A stretch of DNA of 64,000 bases from Odontesthes bonariensis (Eukaryota > Chordata > Actinopteri > Atheriniformes > Atherinopsidae): the NCBI RefSeq assembly GCF_027942865.1, contig NC_134509.1:25354697-25418696 (forward strand), given 5' to 3'. This document shows positions 1 through 12,476 of the stretch, piece by piece. Made by a program: the position numbers and the translations under genes. Position 1 is the first letter of the stretch; every line of letters begins with the position of its first letter. The notes beneath the pieces were generated by a model, which was given only the letters and a program-made list of their open reading frames with translations, ran no database searches and had not been told where the DNA came from.

Positions 1-3000
1 CACACTATGACAAAGCTTTTATTTTGAGAAAAAGAGAATCTTCAAATACTATTAAAATAAGCAAAAATCCATAGCATGATTTGATGGAAGATCAAATAAG
101 TATAGTGAGGGTGTTCCCAGATAAGGGACACAAACGTTGAAGAAAATAAGAGGATCAAGCGGACGTCTGAAAGGATGAATTTAAAAGCCTTTATTGAGAC
201 GGCTGTTTCATTAGTAACATTTGGGTAATAACGGTAATATTCCACACGTAGTAACTTGCTCCGGATGGAGATCTCAACACAAAGTTTGGTACACTTAAAA
301 GATTGCAAACATCAGAACAAGAAACTGATTAAGGTTATAACCACAAGAGGTCTGGTTGCGTAGTCTTTTTTTGCTTAGCAAGGTCCCATACTGAGTGAAA
401 TGACCCAGATTTATCTAAACAGCAGCCGAAATTCTAAGGAAAGGAATTTCAGTGTTTCCTTTAGTAACCCTTTAGCATATGAAATAATGCACCATCCCTC
501 ATGGAAAAAAAGGAGACTCTGTTCCACAATTCCTTGTTGCCACAACCTTTAAAGCAATGCTTGATTATATCTATCCAGCAGAATTAACTAGGATTTGTGT
601 GGATAATTACAAGGACAAGGAGGTGAGTGTGACTTGTGCGCCTTTTTTCTTTCCTTATATTATATATACTACCATAATATATATGATGTAGTTTCTGTGT
701 AACAGATTGCATTAGATTATGCATTTAAAGCATTTTTTGTAGAATACTTATCAAGCAATCTGTGGTTTCAATATTGCAGACTCAGATCACAGTGTGGTCA
801 GATTCTCATTGCAGCTCGGTCATCTTTTCCTCACAAATTTCTATATATTTTTGTAACCTCAAGAAAATCCACAATACCAAAGATATCCCCATATGCATCA
901 ACAGCACCACAATACATTCCTTAAGAACACAAAAATAAATGACATAAAATGACTCAGTTTTGGCATTTAGGCCTGGAAGAACCATGTCCTGCCTATGGCA
1001 CATGTAACAGGACTACAAGCTCTAATAATTTCTGTACCACCACAAGTGTTCTTATTTAATTGTTTAAAGACCTTTAATCATAAGGTTGTTGTGTTACTTT
1101 GAGAAAAAAAAGCTGAGGCAAATCTGAAATGTTCATGAAACATGAAACATGTGAAAAGGCATAGTTTATAATGGGAAGCTTTAGAGGGAGGACAGTGCCT
1201 CTGATCGGCTTTAGATGATTCTGTTTCATATATCGGTGTTAAGAATTCCCTTTCTTACATATGTTACAGCTTTGAAACAGATATGGTCTGATCATTGGAA
1301 AGATGCAGTTTTGTTAAAAAATAATGTTCAAAGCTTGATTTTCTCTCTTTTTCTGGTTCGTCTGTGATGAATATCAGAATGACTCCCTCACTGTCTGGCT
1401 GCTACCTTTCATGGAGCTGGTGCAGAAATGTTCTGCAATTTTAACCCAAAATAAAGCTTCGGCATGTTTCCAAAGATAACATCGCATCACGCATTCATCA
1501 GATCAAGCTTCTTTATGAAGAGTTTTTGTTTAGCGCAATCAGGTCACTTCAGTGAACTTTAATTTCCTTTGCAGCTGAACAGATGTGGAACTGAGAGGTC
1601 AGAAAGAGCATATTTCAATCATTAATCTTCCGAGCCCTGAGGTTGTGGCTGATGTGGCTAAATTAACACGGCCATAAATAACCCTGCGTCATTAGTTTCT
1701 CAGGGAAATGTCTGCATTGCTTTATGTCTGTTTAGTTAAATGTTAATTTTTTTTCTATTGACAGTTTCATTCTCATTGATAAACAAATGAATCACTCCAA
1801 GAAGGTAGATGCAATAGTAATTATCATCTAAAGGCCTGCACCTGCTCCCTTGACGCCATCCCTACCAAACTGTTCCGATCTATATTTCCTTGCTTTACAA
1901 AAGGTATCATTAATAATTAGAGTTGCCATCTGTTAGGCGATGTGCTGATGTGTGATTGTGGCACAGCTTTTATTCAGAGACTTCATGATTCTGCTAGCTT
2001 AGCAGGCACTGCTCCTACTTAAAAGACAGAAACTTTCCAGTTGTTTTAAAGCAGCACTAGACAGGAATTTGTTTGCTTTTGGGTTCTCCTACAGTTGTGG
2101 GATGTAACACCACTGATATAGAAATAAAAATCACCATCTGAGCCATGCACATTATACCAAATTCACATGCATGACTGTGCATGTGCAGGGCTCAGATGGA
2201 GAAAAAAACACCTTAGAAATGTACCACAAACACTGAAAAGTGTGACGTGCTTTGCCCAGTTAGATATGCTGCAACTTAGGTGTCAAGTTTACCAATATAA
2301 CCTCTAAGTTTTTTTAAATAGCAGATAAAATGCTGACAAATTTCTTGTAATTTTTCAGAATTACGACCCACAGGTTCAACAAAAGCCAAACAAAACAATG
2401 GTGACACAACACAAAACAACAGAGCTTATTGGTTGTTAAGTACAAAAAGTACCACGTGTAATAAAAAGCCGGTGTCCACCGTGAGTCATGTTTTTTCTCT
2501 GAGCTCACTCCAGCGATTAAAAGCTAGTCTGACTTCTTCTTTTTTTCCCCGAATTTTTGTCTTAAATACAAACACAAACAAGACAGGAAGAAAGGTTAGA
2601 TTATTATGATTAAGGCAAAAGGGTCTTAATATCATGTGATGTGGCGCCATAAAGCGAATTGCATTTCTTGCAAACTGCATTTTCTAAGCCCCTGGGCGCA
2701 TCAGGGTAGACTTTCATTAAGCAAAGTCACCAGAGTACTTTAAAACAAGTCATGAGCACATAGCTTTAAGGTCCACACACGTCCTTAAGTGTTGCTTTAC
2801 GTCTAAAGAAACAAAGAAAAGATTCCACTGGGATCAATCCCTGGTCATTCTCTTGTTGACTTCACATTTCAGGCCTGGGTTGATAAAACTTTTACCCAGT
2901 TTATTAGCAGGCTCAGAACAACAGTAGCATCAGGATTTTTTTCCCTTCAGGCAGATGTCTATGATTTATGATGCTAGCTTGTTAATCTAATCTAGCCCTT

Positions 3001-4574
3001 CATATTACACATGGTAATTGAACTCATTATTAATATGAAATACTGAAGAACGCAGTTAGCTGTTTTTCTACTCCCTCTTAACATTTGTTGGAGCGAATAA
3101 CACTATAACCTTGATAAGCTTTAATTAAGCTTTATGTTTATGATCTGTGTGTTTATCAATGACATTTTCCCACAGATCCATTTCGAACTGATATTTCTGT
3201 AGAACAAAAAGAATCATCAACATCTCTATCCTTGACTGGATCAATGAGGGTTCTGCTTCCCAAACGAGGATCAACATGTAATTTTCTTCTCATCAGATAA
3301 GGGACAATTTGTTTGGTGTTGTTTTCTTTTTCAGCATCAGAGTGCAAGTTGAATTACTGTTTGAGTTATTTGTTAATCTTGATGAGAAAATAAGTCATGC
3401 AGAATCTTTTATTCATACGTATATATATATACATATACTACTCAAATCTATTAAGTGCGTATAACTTTTCACTTTTCAAACATAAATCCCTTCACTACCT
3501 CAGTTCTTGCCTATCAATGTGCAGAGGATGTAAAAACTAGAAAGGTACACAGAGGCACACTCTCCTCCCCCTACAAAGCTCTGCAGGCAGTCAGGTTGGA
3601 GGGGTAAAGATTACTGACCTCCAGAGACCACCTCATTGACGGATGCTCACCTGCTCCACAAAGTAGACTTCAAACATCCAGATGTGCACAAGGGAACCCA
3701 GTGGGATGTGTGCTAACCTTCAAATGATTACTGCTCAACACTTTTGGCTGTGACCTATTAAATTACATGTGTGCTGGTTGCGCAACAATTTGGAGAAGAC
3801 TTGATTAGCTCAATGGCACCTTATGGGTGCCATAGAGCTACACAAGGGGACTTACTCACCTTCTCCCAAACATTTCTATTGTTCCTGTATCAAATATTAT
3901 ATTCATAACCAGGAACCCTCTTGCTGTGAGGCAACGGTGTTAACTACTTTGTAGCCCCCAGACAACACAGAACTTTAGAATTTGCAGGATGTAAGTGTTT
4001 GGTTTATGTTGTTATGTGACGGCTGAAAGAAGCAAGAGCTGCGGCATACTAGATGCTATTTGAGGCCACTAAATCATGGAAGACACTTAAATGTGTCTCT
4101 ATGCTGCCTCTACTGGTCACCTCCATATGGCAGCTTGTGCGCACACCCAGAACAAATACAGGATAGGAAAGATAGCAATCATAAATATGCTACACATGTG
4201 CACTTACTTACTTTTTTTTAAAGGGCCCGCAGAACATTACCACCATGCCAGTGATACTGTGAAATAATGACAGCATAAAAAAAAGCATTAAAAAAATCTG
4301 GTAAGTAATTTTAAAACGTTGTCAACCTTACATTTCACACAATTTATGATTAAAACTAAACTCATAACGATTTTTTTATTTTATTTTTTATTATCAAGTC
4401 ATCAAAAATTTACCAACAATCCAAGGTATTGTTTATTAAAACAGTTTATTAAATAGTTATTAACTAGTTTATATGCAGTCTCGTGACCAGCCACACCAGT
4501 TTTTATGCCTGAATAGTTGTGCATCCAGTAATGTTTGTAGGCAACTACACATCAGACTAAATTATATATACAGG

Positions 4575-4760
4575 GGCACTTTGTAGCTCCCTCAGTAGAG
4601 CAGAGGCTTGAGGCTGAGTTCCTCAACTCAGTTGCACTCAGTCCCAGCTTGGGGCCCTTTGCTGCATGTCATCCCCTTCTCTCTGCCCACATTCTCTGTC
4701 AAGCAACTTTTCAATGAACGTCATTTCTGCAGAAAAAAATCCTTTACGAAAAAAGACAGA
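4575..4760 (+). repeat. SINE-like teleost repeat fragment (degenerate)
   Basis: The block contains a string around 4650-4690 (gggccctttgctgcatgtca) followed by a CT-rich tract. I recognise this as a very common teleost interspersed sequence found in tRNA-derived SINE-like repeats. The 5' part, with 'agctccctcagtagagcagag', resembles a decayed tRNA-like A-box region. No flanking duplication was identified, so the boundaries are approximate. Confidence 0.4.
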
Positions 4761-7365
4761 TGCAGTAATCTGGTTTTGAAACTACAGCCAGTAGCCACTG
4801 GCTCTTTAAGTCTATGATTTATTAGTTTATTAGAACAAAAATGTACAAAACAGAAGTGTCACTATCTGATATGAGTAGCTGATAGATGCACATTTTCCGA
4901 TAAGACCCAAGAATGCATTATAGGGAACTAATTTTACCCTGCATATCTACCTGACTGAGGCAGAGCTTGAAATAACCAGTCATCTGCAGCTCAAAACTAT
5001 TTCACTGTGAAGATATTTTGCATCTACTACTTTTTCCCTTCATTGTTCCCTACTCAAATAGAGCTTAAGTCGACTTCCTACAGCTACATATGACTTCCTG
5101 AACGGTGTTGTTCACTTTCTGTATTTTGCTAGTGTTTACTTGGTCACAAAAGCTAATATTGCGGAAGAAGGGGGATGGTAAAAGGAAATTTGACATTTGT
5201 AACACTGTTGTGCAAGAAAATGCTGGTTTGAGGTTGTCCTGCACAATGTTTTCAACAGTCATTGCATTTTTCCACTTCCCTCCCACACAAGTCCTTACAT
5301 TTCTACTGCACACCCACAAATGACACTTAGGCATTAAAAGTACATGGTTATGGTTAGAATTAATGCACGTCATTAGGTTTACATGTTACAAAACACATGG
5401 TTAGACAGTAACAAATATATACCTTGACATAAATGCTGCCCTACACAAAACAACAACCTAGGGATATATAACAATCTCAAAATGTACAACCATGGAGGGT
5501 GATTCTGCTATGTTATGGACAAGTGAACCAACATGTTTATTATTCAACTCCTAGTGAGACTTGGCTGGGCACTAGAGTTTCTTTAGCAGTTAATGTGCAT
5601 GCATCTGGTCTCTAAAACTGTTTAACTTGGATTCTGAATTGATATTTCTGAATTTTTTTTTGTTGTGAATGTAAGGAAAAGGATATCATGTCAAATTATA
5701 AACCACTTGATAACGGATTACTAGACATCTTAAACAAGGATAAAGGCAAAGGCAATTCATGGTTTTCATTTTCATCGTGAATAGTGGTTACTTGGTTACT
5801 GTTGTAAAGGTTACGTTTTGTCACAGAAGGGGTCAGAAGGTTTTTAATCAAATTTGACAGCAATACGTAACCGGTAACTAGGTAAATGGTACCCCACAGT
5901 GTGTGAACATATGTGTCATACATCAGGTAGAAGCTCACTTTGGATAGTAACAAGTGAGATAATCAAAATGAGACACATCTTTAATGAGACGCATTATTTC
6001 TTCAAATAAAACCTGCATGCTTTATAAGAAGGCTTTTCTCATAAACGTAGAAAGCTTGACTCCATTTGAAGGTACCAGTAGTGAACATAGTTTACATAAC
6101 ACTGGAAAAAACTGAACTATTGTGCTAGCCCTATCAAAACTGGACTTTTACAATGCATGTAGATACATATGCAGATATAAGTCAGATAAAAACGGCACAA
6201 AATCGAGCTTCTCCAAACTGGACGAAAACACTCAGATAATGAGGTTGGGCATCAAATCACTCATGTATACTCTCATCTAGACACAAGTGGGCCTCGGCAT
6301 TTTGCACATGGTCCAAAGTTCCATCTTTTTGTAAAAATAATTAACTTTAAGTTTATATAAAGACAGCCAAATTCCCAATAAATCTGTTCTCATTCACTTA
6401 TTTTCCTTATGCTCATTAAGACTACCTGTCAACTCACAGTAGTTTAAAGTACTTCCAGACTGTTCTGCTCTGATGAAATCCTAATTTTATAACCGCAGCA
6501 TCATAAGAAAAAAAATCACTGTTGAAAGTACCTTAAAAACGACTTCTGAACAGTGAATTCAACTACACTTACATGTACTATGATCTTTCACAGATAACAT
6601 TAGAGGTGCAGAATGTCTTAAACGTCTTCTTTCACAGTCCACAGCGTTGCAGAGTTGCACATACTTCAGTCAATAACCCTACTCTGCTCCCCTGCGCGTA
6701 TATTGGGACAAGGGCATTGGCCTAACTCAATGTCCATGTCGAGCTGCAGCCAGAGCTTGTCTCAACAGAGCATGTAACTATGCTTATTGTGTTAGTCTGA
6801 CCAACACCGGACTTAAAGCGCACTTAACATGTTAGTTCAACCGAAATGTAACCATACACTTGTGTTTTTCCCACACCTTCTTTTTTTGTGCAGCTTAGTG
6901 TGTTTTTAATCACTATCTAGGGCGTCAGGCAGCAATGCAGGGTCCTGGTGCTTGAATCTGTATGTGTGAATGCATGATAAAGCAAACCACTTTATATGCA
7001 ATAATCCATATAGATAAATCAGATATAATGTTTAATCCATACATAAACGGATGTTACAAAACATATATGTTATAGGTATTAAGCCTTCTTTTGTCATATG
7101 AAACTTGTCAGGTTTGTTGTTTTCCTTTGTTTAAATTTATTATGCTAAGCTAAGCTAAGCTAAGATACTTAGTTTAGTCTGTATTCAGACTTTATACATG
7201 GCCCTACATAATAATTTTGACACTTGAGACATATGTACACTCTAAACTGCCTGTACGTGTGCATGTGAGTGTGATTGATTGTCAAATAGCCTATGCCTAA
7301 TTGCTATTATGTTTAATAGCCTATGTATCAGCCCTGTGATTCCACTGTGTTACCGCTATGTTCCC

Positions 7366-7450
7366 AATATTTTTTTTTATTTTTTTATTTTTGTATTTAT
7401 TTATTTATTTATTTTTATTTATTTATTTTTATTTATTTATTTATTTATTT
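7366..7450. repeat. (TTTA)n/(TTTTTA)n low-complexity tract
   Basis: About 85 bp of T-rich sequence contains repeated TTTA and TTTAT units. It is flanked on both sides by a short direct repeat reading 'gctatgttcccaata' (7355-7369 and 7452-7466). The tract has probably expanded inside a small duplication. Confidence 0.85.
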
Positions 7451-10400
7451 TGCTATGTTCCCAATAGACACCAGCTCTTATGACCCAGAGGAGGAAAATC
7501 AAATATAGCTATTGTCTGATACATTTATATTTTGATCAAAGCCACTTATCTAAATTTGAAATGCTCCTTTATGAATTCCTTTTTTGACCAGTTTGTTTGC
7601 AGAATTGTGTTTGAGATGGCTCTAAAATTGCTATTAGACTTTGTTGCCTTGTTGCTGCTTCAGCAATCTAGCTATGGACTGCAGTTGAGTGCCTCCCTTG
7701 AAGAAAGTAATTCGCTCTAAACTTACTAGCCATTGGTGATTTCAGGGTATGAAATAATTCAAAATTTGACCATTTACAGGGGAGGAAAGAATGACCTTGT
7801 ATGGTTATGATTTCCCCAAGTTGTGATTCCGTGAAGAGGAAATGGCGAGCTAAAGTTAACAGAGCGATTGTTTTCTTAATAAAGGAAAAGACTGATATGA
7901 TTCATGTCAGAGTAATGGCTGTTTTCATTAATCAAATAGCATCATTGATCAAAGTCATTGCCTCAGTGATGGCAGCTGAGTGACAGAAACCTTTCACACA
8001 TGCTGTTCCCTCCAGATTGGATTGGTTGTGGCTAGTGTAGCTCAGGTCAGATGTTACAGATGTGAAAAATAAAACTGCACTTCCAAGGAATAGATGGCAG
8101 CAAACTGAAGGCTTCAGAAGGCTTCTTTCTCTCTTTTCATTTACAGTGTGCACCACATATTATATTTTATTTATCTCATGGGAAGTCGGACTGTCAGTTT
8201 GACACAATAACTCATTGTGATGGAGGGTTTTACCACCTACCCCTGAGGCACCATGGACATCTTAATCTGCAGCCAGGCTGTAAAGACCGAGCCCAATTCT
8301 GCTGCGAACCTGCAGCGCTGCAGTTTGGAGATACAGAGATAATTCAAATCCAATAAACTATCAAACAACTCTGCATCTACAGCTCCACCTTCATTACTGG
8401 TCTCCATCAGCACCACAGATACTACTTGCAGTTGTAAGGTATCCTATAGTATGCAGGCATGTATGTGTATGTTTATGTGTTTGCCCCTCCCACCTCCCCA
8501 TCCTTGCCCTTTCCCAAAGTGCTGACTGGAGTTATTCCCCACCTGCTGGCAGTATGCCCAGAGGCTGATGCACTGTGTCATTGTACACACATAAACAGCT
8601 ATTGATCGGCGAGAAAACACCAAAAGCATTCCATTATCTTGGCTTAATTGTATTTCCAAACGTCAGTGCGCTGTGAGCTCTTGGGACTTTCAGGCTGAAG
8701 ACTCATTTAGACGAGTAATCTGTTAAAATATTTGCCTCCTAAAGAGAAGTGTTTTCAGAAAAAACATCCAATTGGGTTGTGTGAAGGCATGCATGGGCTT
8801 GTGTGTGGTTGCATATGTAGTGTGTGGCTTAGTGTGTGTATGCATTACAGGGGCGGCAGATCTATAGTGAGCTCGCAGCCCGTAATTAGAGTGGCAATCG
8901 ATGAAGCAGCATGTTATTAGAAAGGTTTTACGCAGACAGGGAAGACATGTAAACCATCAGTTGGGTGTGCTTTTGAATTAAGGGAAGACAAAAAATGACA
9001 TCTGATCGATATTACCATCAGACATTAGTAACAAGTTAGTATCTTTAGAGTAGTTTATAAATAAAATTTCTGCATTAAATGTGTTTAAATTGCATTCATT
9101 TTAAGAACAAAATTTCAAAATCTTCATTCAATGTTGGAGGATTTGGACATATTTTCATTTTTAGTCAGTTTGTAAAATGATGTTCCCTCACAACCGGGGA
9201 GAAAAGAAAGAAAAAAAACCAATGTTTTCAGAAATAGAAGGTTAAGATAAAACAACAACCCTTTTGTATAAACCTTTAAAGGACAAGAATAAGGGAAGTT
9301 GGTGTGTAGTGCTGTGTCAAGATTTGTGGCTCAGCATGTGAGGAGTTTGATGATGTGGATTCTTAAAATTCCAGTGTCAGAGTTATAAGTACCTTCCATC
9401 TCCAGACCAAAAGTAGAAGAAAAAAAGCAATTTGTGCTGCAGAGTGTGAGACTACAGAAAAGATTCAGCCAAATTTGTGTCCACCAATTTTATTTCAGCT
9501 AGATGTAAGAATCTACCATGTTTTTGTGCTATTTTTGTTAGTTCTTCTCCTCTTTAGCATCATGCCTGAGCTTTGTGCCACTTCTATCAGGATTTTGTTG
9601 AAAGTCTTTTAACATTTTCCAACATGTGGTGAAACACATGTCTGTGAAGGACAAACATAGCCTAAACAGCATTGTTAAAGTCTGCTCCAAAACTACAGGA
9701 GTTTTTTTTAACTGAATTGATCTGAGCTGTATGTGTGGGACATTGCATTAAGTGTTATAAAGATTTCCCAACTGTGTTTGAAAAGTGATAACAAGAGAGA
9801 TCACATGGTCATCCAGTATATTTGAAAGTTGGGCCAAAATTTCACAATGTGACAAGGATAGTTGATGAGTTTTGCATATGATGGCAGGAACGCCATATTA
9901 AAGCATCAGCTATTCTCCTGCTGATAAAATGACAGTTGCAATTGAAAAGAAAATTAAAAGAAAAACTACATGGAAAAATGCCGTAAGACTCTAATTTTGG
10001 GGTCAGGGGCTGCCAGGTCATTGCTGTCAAACTATACGGAAAACACTGATTTCCATATTTTTTCCAACTTTCCCAGTTGGTTGATTACAATAAAACAGTC
10101 GGCAAGTGATTTAAAGGTAAATTCAGAAATGTATTTAAATAAGAAAACTAGGTGTTCAGTGTGGTAACATAAACATTTCGTTGTCGGTTGTATTTAACAA
10201 AAGAAACAAAAAGATTTTTCCGATAAATAAGTAAAGTCTACAGTGTATTTTTCTAAACAGGTACCAAACTAAATTAAGCAGCACATCATTTCCTGCATAT
10301 AAGCACATATGTGAATTTACATGTGGGCCCTCTCTGACATCTGTGCATGGGTACCATTGCAAAGCCTGTGCCACTCAGTCTGTTGTTCTGTTTGCACAGG

Positions 10401-11291
10401 TCAGTCTCCAAGGACATCATCCTGTCCACCCTCCCCTCCCGGTGACATCAAATGGTGTTAACAAAGGGAGTTGGTCCACCCCCATTCTTACACTCCTCAA
10501 GGAGAACAAAGACATTCCCAATGACGAGGTTTATATGTGTCATTTCTATACATGTACAGTATATTTCAATACTAAGGTAAAAATGAGTGCTACTTTGCCG
10601 CCATGAAAACGAGCAACTGAATGGAAAACGAAGTATCCTTTCAAAGCACAAATTTACTGATAATGTTTAGTGAAAATGTGATTCCGTAAAACAGCTTACA
10701 GAGCTTTATCAGATTTAGTCCATGTGCCATTGACTGATCTCGTGAATGCACTAAAGGTCACCATCTTTAGGAGAGCAGGAGCTTTATCAGATGGTCTGTT
10801 GTCCTGGACGTCCAGGAGAAAATTTCCTGCCAATGTGACGCACGCAAGTCAGGAGGGATGTGATGATCCAGAATAAATTATTCCAAGTTAAGAGGGGGCA
10901 ATGAACGTCTTCAGCAAAATACAAAAATGTCTCTATCATCATATCTTTTTATATTATTCATTATTGTGCCCATGCACGCTCACCCCACTCCACCACCACA
11001 CCAACACACATGGAGGTAACTGATTGGAACAGATTATCTTTATTGTAAAGCAGCAGTGAGGGTGTTGTGCACTTAAAATGGCATCAACATCTGCAAATAA
11101 TTCAGAAATTATGAAATTGTGTCAAAGATTTTTTCAGTATGATGTTAATATTGTCACGGGTTACAAATTTAAATTAGTGATTTTGCCCTTTTTCTTATTC
11201 TAAAGAAGGTGGGGTTTGTCCTGATATCTAATGTGAAACCAAATTAGAAGTCACTCCTTTATCTTATCCCTACAGCAGCTGTCAGTCAGTG

Positions 11292-11294
<3 letters not shown>

Positions 11295-11362
<68 letters not shown>

Positions 11363-11368
11363 GTGTGT
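11295..11368. repeat. (GT)n microsatellite
   Basis: An almost uninterrupted GT dinucleotide tract of about 74 bp, with a single C interruption near its 3' end. This is a typical polymorphic fish microsatellite. Confidence 0.97.
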
Positions 11369-12179
11369 ATGATAATCTTCAGACACACTCACTGGACCGC
11401 AGAGAGGGCTAATTGGTAGGGAGAGGTTATTTTGAAGAGGCTTTGATCAGAACAAAGGAAAATGTCTCTTACACAAAGCTTCAATTTATAACAAGACGGC
11501 CTGGTTGAACCACATACAATGATGACTTGCAACAGCTATCATACTGATGATGTAATATGTGCTGATATATTAAGATAGACACTTTTAGATAATGCTTTGA
11601 ATCCAAATATTTCAATAGGACTCCACTAGTTTCTTTGCAGGAGTTTGTTATGTTGCCGGACTGTGCCACGCTGCCTTATTAGTTCTAGATGGGATCTGCA
11701 TCATTTATAGTGATAAAGAAACTGTGGTGCTCAATGCTGTGCTGTGAGGGAACTGTAGCTGGGTGCTGCTTAAGTGCCTGGTTAGATCTCTAGTGACAGC
11801 GGCTGCGTGGGAGGGATATGAGAGAAACAGCAGGCGGAAAGGAGAGGCTGTAGGGGGAGTAAAATTACTTCTTGATATGAAATACAGTTTTAGAAAATCA
11901 TTGAGAACATGTAGACCACTCCCTATATATTTCGGGGCAGATGCACAGATGTAGATTCAGTCCCGTCAACATCCCGTATGAGTGGAATCTGTTCACCACT
12001 GACTGATTCCACTGCCTCTTTTGTGTGAGCTTAACTGTTCATTGCTATGTGTTCACAACTTAACGACGGGTTAAATTGCAGATCCTGTGTGCAGAGTTTA
12101 ATATTTCTTGCTGCTTCCACTATAATAATTATTGTTTCTATCATTTTGTTTATTGCAGTGGTTATTCATAGCTGTTATT

Positions 12180-12245
12180 ATGCCATTTTTTACTTTGTGC
12201 AGCACTTTGGTCAACTAATGTGCTCCATAAATAAACTTGACTCTT
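12180..12245 (+). repeat. LINE 3'-tail-like fragment (degenerate)
   Basis: The segment reads '...gcagcactttggtcaact...gctccataaataaacttgact'. It resembles the shared 3' end of fish L2/CR1-type retroposons, with a 'gcactttgg...ctctataaataaa..ttgact' consensus. It is short and diverged, and the boundaries are approximate. Confidence 0.4.
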
Positions 12246-12445
12246 TTATTTCTCTAAAAAACAGCTGCGTTTGCTATTGTTTCAAGATATCAAGATGCTT
12301 TTCCAAATTACAATAAAAGCTGAATTCTATTGAATGAATATTTCAACATTTTGCACGTTCCTCTTGTTCACTGTCTTGGCAGGAGTCAGAGGAACAGATG
12401 TCATGCCAGTATAATACATACAGTATGAAGCCACCGCTAATGCCT

Positions 12446-12476
12446 GTTATTATTATTATTATCATTATCATCATTC
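12446..12476. repeat. (TTA)n/(TCA)n short microsatellite
   Basis: Trinucleotide run of ttattattatta followed by tcattatca units. Confidence 0.8.

Noticed and set aside
5065-5373. Overlapping open frames on both strands
   Set aside because: Neither translation resembles a known protein, and simultaneous openness on both strands suggests chance in AT-rich DNA.
8310-8323. Perfect palindrome CTGCAGCGCTGCAG
   Set aside because: A 14-bp palindrome is not unusual in 64 kb, and no partner sites or context give it meaning.
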